Assembly: GCA_046546355.1 (NCBI GenBank)
Contig: JBKGXZ010000007.1
Location: forward strand, 1-45,383
Direction of reading: 5' to 3'
Length of the DNA: 45,383 nt
Source of the DNA: CAZBUB01 sp046546355
GTDB taxonomy: Bacteria > Desulfobacterota > Desulfovibrionia > Desulfovibrionales > Desulfothermaceae
The notes below the pieces were generated by a model, which was not told the origin of the DNA, did not search any database, and was given only the letters and a program-made list of their open reading frames with translations. The position numbers and the translations under genes are program-made. Shown here piece after piece: positions 29,301 to 37,107 of the stretch (position 1 is the first letter of the stretch; each line of letters starts with the position of its first letter).

Positions 29301-31607
29301 ATGCCCAGCTGGAAAATAATCGCCCAGGGCCGGGTCCAGGGGGTGGGCTTCAGGCCCTTTGTTTACAAAGCAGCCCTAGAGCTGGGACTTGTCGGCTATG
29401 TGCGCAATACAGAGCAAGGGGTGCAGATCCATATCCAGGGCCAGGATTCTCAGCTTAAGGCATTCTGGCAGCGGCTGCAGGAGGATCCGCCCCCACTGGC
29501 AGAGGTCACCAGCCTGCATAGAGATCTGGAGTCCGAGGCCGAACAGCTGCAAGGCTTCAAGATCCTGGCCAGCAGCAGCAGCCAGGCTCATCAGGTCTTG
29601 ATCAGCCCGGATATCTCGGTTTGCGAAGACTGCCTGCAGGAGCTGCAGGATCCAGACAACCGCCGCTACCTGTATCCTTTTATCAACTGTACCAATTGCG
29701 GACCCAGGTTCACCATCACCGCAGACATACCCTATGACCGGGCCAGGACCTCCATGGCCTGCTTTGGCATGTGCAGAGAGTGCAGCAGGGAGTATCAGGA
29801 TCCCCTGGACCGCAGGTTCCATGCCCAGCCCAACGCCTGCCCTGAGTGCGGTCCCTACTGCTGGCTGAGCTCCGCCCAGGGTGATATGCTGGCCAGAAAA
29901 GACCAGGCCTTGCAGGAGGCAGCCAGGCGTCTCAGCCTGGGCGAAATCCTGGCTATCAAGGGTCTGGGCGGATTCCATCTGGCCTGTAGCGCCCTGCGGC
30001 CAGCTGCAGTGCAGGAGCTAAGAAAACGCAAGCACCGCTGGGCCAAACCCTTGGCGGTTATGGTCCCTGATCTGCAGACCGCTGATCTGCTTGCGGAGCC
30101 CACCCCCCAGGCCCGGGACTGGCTCCGGGATCCCTCCAGGCCCATTGTCCTGGCCCCCAAAAAAACAGCCTTTTCCCAGTTGCAGGCCCTGGCTCCGGAT
30201 ACCAGGCTCCTGGGACTGATGCTGCCTTATACTCCCCTGCACTGCGTGCTGCTTATGCACTGCCAGGCGCTTTGGCCTGCAGATACACCTGCTGCCCTGG
30301 TCATGACCTCTGGCAATCCCAGCCAAGAACCCCTATGCCTGGGCAACAGAGAGGCATTGTCCAGGCTGGGACAAGTCGCAGACTGCTTTTTGCTGCACAA
30401 CCGGGATATCCTGATGCGCTGCGACGACTCTGTCCTGAGCCAGGCAGGGGGACATACCACTTTTATCAGGCGCTCCCGGGGCCTTGTGCCCGGACCAGTT
30501 TCCTTGCCCCAAAAAGGCCCCAGTGTGCTGGGCCTGGGAGCAGAGGCCAAGAACACCGTCTGCCTGACCAAGGCTGAGCAGGCCTTTGTCTCCCAGCACG
30601 TCGGCGATCTGCAGAACCAGGAAACCTACCTCTTTTTCCAGGATTTAATCCAGCATTTGCAAAACATCCTGCAAACAGAGCCCCAGGCCCTGGTTTCGGA
30701 TCTGCACCCAGACTACTTGAGCTCTGTATACGCCAGGGAGCAAGAGAAGCTGCCTGTGCTGCGCCTGCAGCACCATGTAGCCCACATCCACGCCGTGCTT
30801 GCGGAGAATCGATACCAAGGCCCTGTGCTGGGGCTGGCTCTGGATGGTACAGGCCTGGGACTGGACGGGACCCTGTGGGGCGGAGAGCTTTTGTTCGTGG
30901 ACAATCAATCCTGCCAGCATTACCGCCTGGGTCATCTGAGCCAGATCATGCTCCCGGGAGGCGAAGCAGCTATTGCTGAGCCCTGGCGGACTGCCCAAAG
31001 CTACCTGTATGCCCTGGGTCAACAGCAACCCCGGCAAAAAGCCTGGCCCTGGCTGCCGGAGCTGGAGCAGGCCAGCCAGGTGGTGCACAGGATGCTGCAA
31101 ACAGGCCTCAACTCTCCCTTAAGCAGCAGCTGCGGCAGGCTCTTCGATGCTGTGGCAGCTTTGCTGGGCTTACGCCAAAAGGTGCACTACGAGGGTCAGG
31201 CAGCAATCTTGCTGGAGAGCATCCAGGACCGTACCCGCAGCTCTGCCTACAGCTGCAGCTATACGCAAAGGCAGGACATCTTGGAGCTGGACACCTTGGC
31301 CCTGTTTGCCCAGGTGCACCAGGACTGGCAGCAAAGCATACCTGCTGCAGCCATCAGCCGCAGATTCCATTTGGGCCTGGCCCGGGGCTTGGCTGATCTC
31401 GTCAGCAGAGCAAGCCAAGAAACAGGTCTAAGCTCAGTTGCCCTCAGCGGCGGGGTGATGCAGAACCAGACCCTGGCCCAGGAGCTGCTCCGCGCCCTGG
31501 AAAGCCGGGACCTGCAGATCCTGCTGCACCAGTACTGCCCACCCAACGACGCCTGCATTTCACTGGGTCAGGCTGCCTGGGCCATGCAGAGCCTGAACAA
31601 GGGCTGA
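29301..31607 (+). CDS. hypF: Carbamoyltransferase HypF (NiFe hydrogenase maturation)
   Basis: 768 residues, full length. HypF makes the carbamoyl group used for the CN ligands of NiFe hydrogenase. Domains in order are acylphosphatase (RVQGVGFRPFVYKAA, 1-90), two zinc-finger pairs (CEDC, CTNCGP, CRECSREYQ, CPECGP; about 105-190), YrdC-like (about 200-385) and Kae1-like with QHHVAHIHA, LALDGTGLGLDGTLWGG and LSGGVMQNQTL. It is 11 nt after cca. HypC, D and E are not nearby. Confidence 0.96.
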   Translation: MPSWKIIAQGRVQGVGFRPFVYKAALELGLVGYVRNTEQGVQIHIQGQDSQLKAFWQRLQEDPPPLAEVTSLHRDLESEAEQLQGFKILASSSSQAHQVLISPDISVCEDCLQELQDPDNRRYLYPFINCTNCGPRFTITADIPYDRARTSMACFGMCRECSREYQDPLDRRFHAQPNACPECGPYCWLSSAQGDMLARKDQALQEAARRLSLGEILAIKGLGGFHLACSALRPAAVQELRKRKHRWAKPLAVMVPDLQTADLLAEPTPQARDWLRDPSRPIVLAPKKTAFSQLQALAPDTRLLGLMLPYTPLHCVLLMHCQALWPADTPAALVMTSGNPSQEPLCLGNREALSRLGQVADCFLLHNRDILMRCDDSVLSQAGGHTTFIRRSRGLVPGPVSLPQKGPSVLGLGAEAKNTVCLTKAEQAFVSQHVGDLQNQETYLFFQDLIQHLQNILQTEPQALVSDLHPDYLSSVYAREQEKLPVLRLQHHVAHIHAVLAENRYQGPVLGLALDGTGLGLDGTLWGGELLFVDNQSCQHYRLGHLSQIMLPGGEAAIAEPWRTAQSYLYALGQQQPRQKAWPWLPELEQASQVVHRMLQTGLNSPLSSSCGRLFDAVAALLGLRQKVHYEGQAAILLESIQDRTRSSAYSCSYTQRQDILELDTLALFAQVHQDWQQSIPAAAISRRFHLGLARGLADLVSRASQETGLSSVALSGGVMQNQTLAQELLRALESRDLQILLHQYCPPNDACISLGQAAWAMQSLNKG

Positions 31608-31620
31608 TGTTTGTTCTCAA

Positions 31621-31788
31621 TAACCCCCATGCCTTGACGACGGGCAAAACGAAGCATGGAAAACTTCAACCCTTGGGGTATTGGTCAAAATATCGATTAC
31701 GATTACGACAACGACAGCCAGGGGAAGACAGGGCAAATCGTAATCGTGGTCGTTATCGCAAGCGCTCTCGATACTAATGCTCTCTAGG
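31621..31788 (-). repeat. Mosaic intergenic repeat, copy 4 (core plus GATTACGA hairpin module)
   Basis: The reverse complement matches 5883-6018 along its whole length, including the 10-bp arms CGATTACGAT (31694-31703) and ATCGTAATCG (31737-31746), GACCAATACC, GTTGAAGTTTTCCATGCTTC and a TGCC/GGCA end hairpin. It has in addition the CATTAGTATCGA start seen in copies 1 and 2, which shows where the hairpin module entered. Confidence 0.8.
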
Positions 31789-31801
31789 TTACCACAGGCA
31801 C

Positions 31802-31865
31802 AAGGGCGACCGGCCTGCCCGCATTGCTTGCCTAAAGGCGCTGCAGGCTGGCAGTCGCCCTTTTT
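31802..31865 (+). terminator. Candidate hairpin terminator in repeat cluster
   Basis: AAGGGCGAC (31802-31810) pairs perfectly with GTCGCCCTT (31854-31862); an inner GCCTG/CAGGC adds to the stem, and TTTTT follows (31861-31865). It is about 195 nt after hypF, so it could end that transcript. The right arm belongs to a module shared with 21113-21134, so it may also be part of a repeat. Confidence 0.45.
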
Positions 31866-31880
31866 GCAGAAAGCTATTGC

Positions 31881-31904
31881 TGGAGATCCAGTTTTCCTTA
31901 CAAA
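31881..31904 (-). repeat. 24-bp repeat module (third copy)
   Basis: TGGAGATCCAGTTTTCCTTA followed by CAAA, one base different from the copy at 28084-28107 and from the reverse complement of 21075-21098. Flanking AAGCT and the GTCGCCC arm also match the 21104-21134 side. Confidence 0.75.
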
Positions 31905-31939
31905 GTGAGCCCCTGGTCCACTGAATTGTCCGCAATGGC

Positions 31940-31968
31940 TTGCCAGCCAGTATCTGGATGTTTAGAAT
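31940..31968 (+). promoter_or_regulatory. Sigma-70 promoter for FAD/Fe-S oxidoreductase
   Basis: TTGCCA (31940-31945), 17-nt spacer, TAGAAT (31963-31968): 5 of 6 at both boxes at ideal spacing, 47 nt before the ATG. The best promoter match in the window. Confidence 0.6.
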
Positions 31969-32015
31969 GCTCTTTTTTGAACCGCTAAAGCACTGGCTGA
32001 AGGCAAGCCTGCATC

Positions 32016-35000
32016 ATGATTCAAAAGCATCCCCATATTTCCATACCTAACCAGGACCTGGTGCATAGGGTGCTGGGCTTATCCACAGAAGAGTTCGCCT
32101 CCTGGCCCGAGTCAGAGCAGGAGCTGGCCGCAGCATTGGCTGCGGAACTGTTTCTGGTCCGCTACAACCCTTTCATTCCTGCCCAGGAGGTCTACAGATC
32201 GGTTTGCAGCAGACTGAACGCTGAGAGAGTGGGCCTGTCCCAGGAGATCTATGTCCGCCTCCAGCAAGGCCTGCAGGCCTACTGGCAGGAATTCCTGGCT
32301 GATCAGGAGTTCAAGGACAGGCTTTTGGCCAGGCTGCAGGACATCCTGCCCCAGGAGTACATTGTAAAACAGGCCCACGCCCTGGTGGAATGCGCCACCG
32401 ACGCCACAGACCTGCGCCTGGAAGTTCCGCTGCTCATGGTGTCTCCGGCCAGCACCCAGGAGGTGCAGCAGATAGTGGCACTGGCCCTGGAGCTGGGCTT
32501 CTGCATAGTGCCCCGCGGAGGGGGCTCAGGCCTCACAGGCGGCTCGATTCCAGCCAGACGGCGCTGTGTTATCCTCAGCCTGAGCCGCATGAAGTCCATC
32601 CAGAGCATTGACCCTGAACAGTTGCTGCTCTGCGCCCAAAGCGGGGTCATCACCCTGGACGCCATCCGGGCAGCAGAAAAGCAGGGCCTGCTGTTCACAG
32701 TGGATCCTGCCTCCAAAGCTGCCTCCTCCTTAGGCGGAAACATCTCCGAGAACGCAGGCGGGCCTTTTGCCTTTGAGTACGGCACCACCCTGGATAACCT
32801 GCTGTCCTACAAGATGGTCCTGCCCAGCGCGGAAGTCATAGAGGTCCAGCGCAGGGAGCATCCCAGGCACAAGATCCATCCCTGGGAGACAGTCCGCTTT
32901 GATGTCTTCGACCAGGAAGGCAGCCGCCTGCGCAGTGTGAACCTCTCCGGGGAGCAGATTCGGAGCCCGGGCCTGGGCAAGGACGTGGCCAACAAATACT
33001 TGGGCGGCCTGCCCGGAATCCAGAAAGAAGGTGTGGACGGGGTCATCACCGAGGCCTGCTTCACCCTGCAGCCCATGCTCATGCACTCCCAGACCCTGTG
33101 TTTAGAGTTCTTCGGCAACTCCATGCACAACGCCATGCTGGTCATCAAGGACCTGGTCTATTTGCGCGACGAGATCCGAAGAACCGGAGACCGGGTCAAG
33201 ATGTCCGCCCTGGAAGAGTTTGGCAGCAAATACGTGCAAGCCATAGATTATGAGAAAAAATCCTCCAAGTATGAAGGAGAACCCATCTCTGTCCTGCTTA
33301 TGCAGCTGGACTCGGACTACCTGGAGGAGCTGGAGGGAATACGCAGGCGTATAGTGGATATAGCCGAAGGCTACCACAACGTGGATGTCTTCGTGGCCCA
33401 GGACAAGGCAGAAGCAGAAAAGTTCTGGCAGGACAGGCACCGCCTGAGCGCTATCACCAAGCGCACCAGCGGATTCAAGATCAACGAGGACGTGGTCATC
33501 CCCATAGACGTCATCCCAGAATTCTCTGACTTCATCGAGTCCTTGAACCTCTACTACCTGGCCCTGGGCTACAGAAAGGCCCTGCAGGAAGTTTCCAGCC
33601 TGCAAGGGGTAGACCCTGGGGACGAGTTCATCGACATGGAGATCAACTTCTCCTCCAGGGTCATCAGCGGCAGGATCGATCCCCGCAAGCTCCCGGAACA
33701 GGAATTCGAGCTGCAGATCAGATACTTTTTCCGGGACCTGCGTAGCAGATATCCAGATCTGGCTGAGCAACTAAAAAAAATAGAAGAGCACCTGTTCGCC
33801 ACCAGGATCATGGTAGCCAATCACATGCATGCCGGAGACGGCAACTGCCACGTGAACATCCCGGTCAATTCCAACGATGCCCAGATGCTGCGCCTGGCTG
33901 AGGAGGCTGCAGGCAAGGTGTTCACTAAGGTCCTGGAGCTGCAGGGATCTGTCACCGGGGAGCACGGCATAGGCATCACCAAGATAGGCTACTTAGAACA
34001 GGAGAAGATCCAGGCCCTGCAGGACTACAAGACCAGGGTAGATCCCCAGAACATCTTCAATCCAGGCAAGCTCAGCAAGGGGGGGCTGGATTACCCGCCT
34101 TTCACCTTTTCCTTTAACCGCCTGTTGCAGGATATCGACCAGACCAGCCTGCCAGGGAAGGAAAAGCTGACCAGTCTGCTGAAAAACATCCAGATCTGCT
34201 CCAGATGCGGCAAGTGCAAGCAGGTCTGCCCCATGTACTACCCAGAACAGGGATTTCTCTATCACCCCAGAAACAAGATCATTACCCTTGGGGCCCTGAT
34301 TGAGGCCATCTACTATACCCAGCAGGATCAGGGCAGAACCAGCAAGGACCTTTTGGCAGAGCTGAGGAACATCCTGGACAGATGCACAGCCTGCGGCAAA
34401 TGCACCTCTGTCTGTCCGGTGAAGATAGACATGCCTGAGCAGATCCTGAATATGCGCTCCTTCCTGCAGGAAAGTCCTGCCCAAAGCGCTAAAGGCCTCA
34501 AGCAGCATATCCTGAGGTACTTGACCCGCAATCCAGGCCGCATCCCCAGCGCAGCCAAGCTGGCCTGGGCCGGCCAGAGCCTGCAGAGGGCCACTTGGGC
34601 CAAGCTTCCGGCCAGCTGGAGGAATCGCTTCAGCACCCCGCTGCTGCGCACCAAGATGCCTGACCTGGGGTTCAGAAACCTGGATCAGATACTGCATCTG
34701 GGCCAGAAAAACGTCTTCTTCCCCGAACAACCCGCAAACACTGCTGTCTTTTATTTCCCTGGCTGCGGGGCGGGTCTTTTCTATCCAGAGATTGGCCAGG
34801 CAGCCCTGTACCTGCTGCTTAAGCTGGGCTTCACTGTGCTTATGCCCCCTAGACACCTCTGCTGCGGCTACCCGCTCCTGGCTGCTGGCTGCAGTCAGGA
34901 GTACCAGGAGAATCAGGACTTCAACCTGCAGCATCTCCGAGGCATCAAAGAGCAGGCAGAGCAGCTGGGCCTGCGCATCAGCCATGTTTTGACCTCCTGC

Positions 35001-35582
35001 GGCACCTGCCGGGAGGCCATTGCCAAGCATGAGCCCAGGCTTTACCTGGACCCTGGCCTGCGACACATGGATGTGCTGCAGCTGGTTCTGCAACAGGGCC
35101 CGGAGCTGCGCTCCAAGCTGCTGCAGCAGCCTCCTGGAGTGGACCCCATTTTGTACCACCCTGCCTGCCACAGTGAGTGGAGCGGGGTCAGACCGGACAA
35201 GAGCGGAGAGATCTACGCCCGGGAGCTGGGCTCTGCCCTGGGCTCAGAGATCAGGATCAGCCCTGGCTGCTGTGCTGAAAGTGGACTGGGAGCCATGACC
35301 TCCCCCCAGATCTACAATGTCCTGCGGCAAAGAAAACACCAGCAGCTGCAAAAGGATTTGCAGCATATATCCCAGCAGAGCCCTGTACTTGTGGGTTGTC
35401 CCTCCTGCAAGATAGGCATCAGTCGCATCCTGCTGGAGAGCAGCCCCCAGACCCAGGTCCTACACAGCCTGGAATATCTGGCTGCCCTGACTGGAGGCAA
35501 AAGCTGGAGAAAAAAGCTGCAGAAAATGCTCAACATCGAAGCAGACCAGGGACAAAAGCCTTATGCGCACTCTGAGCATTGA
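32016..35582 (+). CDS. Fused FAD-linked oxidase / Fe-S heterodisulfide-reductase-like oxidoreductase
   Basis: 1188 residues. An N-terminal region (about 1-140) precedes a GlcD/D-lactate-dehydrogenase-type FAD domain (IVPRGGGSGLTGGSIP, GGNISENAGGPFAFEYG) and its C-terminal cap with NHMHAGDGNCHVNIP and GEHGIGITK. Two 4Fe-4S motifs follow, CSRCGKCKQVCP (about 727) and CTACGKCTSVCP (about 789), then two CCG-type domains (FPGCGAGLFY, CCGYPLLAAGC, HPACHSEW, CCAESGLG). Likely oxidises a 2-hydroxy acid such as D-lactate and passes electrons to the membrane pool. Overlaps ruvX by 20 nt. Confidence 0.9.
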   Translation: MIQKHPHISIPNQDLVHRVLGLSTEEFASWPESEQELAAALAAELFLVRYNPFIPAQEVYRSVCSRLNAERVGLSQEIYVRLQQGLQAYWQEFLADQEFKDRLLARLQDILPQEYIVKQAHALVECATDATDLRLEVPLLMVSPASTQEVQQIVALALELGFCIVPRGGGSGLTGGSIPARRRCVILSLSRMKSIQSIDPEQLLLCAQSGVITLDAIRAAEKQGLLFTVDPASKAASSLGGNISENAGGPFAFEYGTTLDNLLSYKMVLPSAEVIEVQRREHPRHKIHPWETVRFDVFDQEGSRLRSVNLSGEQIRSPGLGKDVANKYLGGLPGIQKEGVDGVITEACFTLQPMLMHSQTLCLEFFGNSMHNAMLVIKDLVYLRDEIRRTGDRVKMSALEEFGSKYVQAIDYEKKSSKYEGEPISVLLMQLDSDYLEELEGIRRRIVDIAEGYHNVDVFVAQDKAEAEKFWQDRHRLSAITKRTSGFKINEDVVIPIDVIPEFSDFIESLNLYYLALGYRKALQEVSSLQGVDPGDEFIDMEINFSSRVISGRIDPRKLPEQEFELQIRYFFRDLRSRYPDLAEQLKKIEEHLFATRIMVANHMHAGDGNCHVNIPVNSNDAQMLRLAEEAAGKVFTKVLELQGSVTGEHGIGITKIGYLEQEKIQALQDYKTRVDPQNIFNPGKLSKGGLDYPPFTFSFNRLLQDIDQTSLPGKEKLTSLLKNIQICSRCGKCKQVCPMYYPEQGFLYHPRNKIITLGALIEAIYYTQQDQGRTSKDLLAELRNILDRCTACGKCTSVCPVKIDMPEQILNMRSFLQESPAQSAKGLKQHILRYLTRNPGRIPSAAKLAWAGQSLQRATWAKLPASWRNRFSTPLLRTKMPDLGFRNLDQILHLGQKNVFFPEQPANTAVFYFPGCGAGLFYPEIGQAALYLLLKLGFTVLMPPRHLCCGYPLLAAGCSQEYQENQDFNLQHLRGIKEQAEQLGLRISHVLTSCGTCREAIAKHEPRLYLDPGLRHMDVLQLVLQQGPELRSKLLQQPPGVDPILYHPACHSEWSGVRPDKSGEIYARELGSALGSEIRISPGCCAESGLGAMTSPQIYNVLRQRKHQQLQKDLQHISQQSPVLVGCPSCKIGISRILLESSPQTQVLHSLEYLAALTGGKSWRKKLQKMLNIEADQGQKPYAHSEH

Positions 35583-36006
35583 TTTCGGCCTGCAGAGGGT
35601 GGGTCTGGCCCTGAGCGACCCCGGAGGCAGGTTGGCCCTACCCTACAAGACATTGCGCCACCAGGGCAGAAAAAGGCTGGTTCAGAACATTTTGCGCATC
35701 CTGGACCAGGAGCAGGTAGAGCGCCTGGTCCTGGGCCTGCCCCTGGGCCAATCCGGAGAGGAGACCCTGGGGGTCAGGCAGGTCAAGAACCTGGCCCGCA
35801 GCCTGCAGAGGGCCACAGACAAGGAAATCTACCTCCTGGATGAAACCTTGAGCAGCTTTGAGGCCAGGCAGAGGCTCAGGAGCACAGGGGTTCGACTAGG
35901 CAGGAAAAAATCCATCCTGGATCAGCAGGCAGCAGTTATTATCCTGGAGAGCTTTCTGCAGGATCCCAAGCAGGCCCGGGTACTGGAACAGGGCGAAAAG
36001 AAATGA
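35563..36006 (+). CDS. ruvX: RuvX/YqgF Holliday-junction-resolvase-like nuclease
   Basis: 147 residues, normal length. RNase-H-like fold: LSIDFGLQRVGLALSD at the start, LVLGLPLGQSGEE and YLLDETLSSFEARQRL with the conserved acids. The family is implicated in 16S rRNA 5'-end processing. It starts inside the end of the FAD/Fe-S gene and overlaps mltG by 4 nt (ATGA), so translation is coupled on both sides. Confidence 0.93.
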   Translation: MRTLSIDFGLQRVGLALSDPGGRLALPYKTLRHQGRKRLVQNILRILDQEQVERLVLGLPLGQSGEETLGVRQVKNLARSLQRATDKEIYLLDETLSSFEARQRLRSTGVRLGRKKSILDQQAAVIILESFLQDPKQARVLEQGEKK

Positions 36007-37010
36007 AACAAGCCGCCGGTCTGATCCTTGCTGGCCTTTTTCTGGCCCTGTTGCTGACAAGCATCTACCTCTACCAATACCTGTACTCCCCAGTACAAAA
36101 GCCCGGCCAGGAAAAGACCGTACTTATCTCCCCAGGGGATTCCATACAGGCCATTTCCCGGAATCTGCAACAAAAGGGAATCATCCCGGATGCGCAGCAG
36201 TTCAGGCTCCTGGCCCGGCTAAGCGGCAAATCCCAGAATATCCAGGCCGGGGAGTTTGCTGTGCATACCTCCTGGTCCAGGATGCGCATCCTTGAGCATC
36301 TGTGCAGCGGTCAGGTGGTGCTGCACAGGTTGAATCTCCCAGAAGGCTTGACCTGGTGGCAGGTGGCGGATCTGGTCCAGGACCAGGGTCTGGCGGATTC
36401 CCAGAGCTTCGTCAGGGCGGTTCAGGACCAGGACTTGATCAATTCCTTTGACATCCCAGCAGACAGCCTGGAAGGGTACCTGTTTCCAGAGACCTACAGG
36501 CTGCCCAGGCCGGTCCTGGACCAGGCCAGACCCATCGCAGCCCAGATGGTGGGCCAGTTCTTCCAGGTGGCAAAGGACAAGCTCTGGCCCCAAGGCTTGC
36601 CTGATGCCGAACAAGTGCACCGCATAGTGACCCTGGCCTCCCTGGTGGAGAAGGAAACAGGCACGCCTGAGGAGAGAAGGCGCATCGCAGGAGTTTTCCA
36701 GAACAGGCTGGATCAAGGGATGCTCCTGCAGTGCGATCCCACTGTGATCTACGGCCTGGGGCCTGACTCCGACACCAGACTGCGCAAAAAACAGCTGCAG
36801 GACAAGGACAACCCCTACAACACCTACCAGCATCCGGGCCTGCCCCCGGGTCCTATCTGCTCCCCGGGCTTGGAGTCCCTGAAGGCTGCCATCGACCCTG
36901 AGGAGCACTCCTACCTCTACTTCGTGTCCAAAGGCGACGGCAGCCACAAGTTCAGCCGCAGCCTGCGGGAGCACAACCAGGCAGTAAGGAAATATATCTT
37001 AAGCAACTAA
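36003..37010 (+). CDS. mltG: Endolytic murein transglycosylase MltG (YceG)
   Basis: 335 residues. A single N-terminal membrane segment (about 5-25), a LysM-like subdomain and the YceG catalytic domain. The catalytic Glu is in LASLVEKETG. Other features are LEGYLFPETYRLP, LQCDPTVIYGLG and YNTYQHPGLPPGPICSPG. It cuts growing glycan strands in the periplasm and sets their length. Pairing with ruvX is common. The gene converges on the Mrp operon, with a GC palindrome between them. Confidence 0.95.
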   Translation: MKQAAGLILAGLFLALLLTSIYLYQYLYSPVQKPGQEKTVLISPGDSIQAISRNLQQKGIIPDAQQFRLLARLSGKSQNIQAGEFAVHTSWSRMRILEHLCSGQVVLHRLNLPEGLTWWQVADLVQDQGLADSQSFVRAVQDQDLINSFDIPADSLEGYLFPETYRLPRPVLDQARPIAAQMVGQFFQVAKDKLWPQGLPDAEQVHRIVTLASLVEKETGTPEERRRIAGVFQNRLDQGMLLQCDPTVIYGLGPDSDTRLRKKQLQDKDNPYNTYQHPGLPPGPICSPGLESLKAAIDPEEHSYLYFVSKGDGSHKFSRSLREHNQAVRKYILSN

Positions 37011-37050
37011 TTTATTCCGCTAAAGTCACGTACTGCAGCAATGCCAGTAG

Positions 37051-37069
37051 GGGCGAGCGGCGCTCGCCC
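37051..37069. repeat. GGGCGAGCG-G-CGCTCGCCC palindrome
   Basis: Nine perfect pairs around one central base, the same palindrome module as at 42-54, 1354-1366 and 21191-21209 but without the rest of the core. It lies between convergent mltG and the last Mrp gene. It might stop transcription from both sides, but no T-run follows on either strand. Confidence 0.6.
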
Positions 37070-37107
37070 ATTGGGGTACTCTTTGCAAGCTTCGCAGGCA
37101 TTCATAG

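Larger units (their letters stand above)
31608..32015. other. 408-nt intergenic space: repeats, hairpin, promoter
   Basis: No gene is seen. In order it holds mosaic repeat copy 4 (reverse, 31621-31788), a long hairpin with T-run (31802-31865), the 24-bp repeat module (31881-31904) and a strong promoter match (31940-31968) for the FAD/Fe-S gene. Confidence 0.7.

Noticed and set aside
33993..35171. 392-codon minus-strand frame opposite the FAD/Fe-S gene
   Set aside because: The plus strand codes clear Fe-S and CCG motifs over the same bases; the antisense product has no domain pattern.
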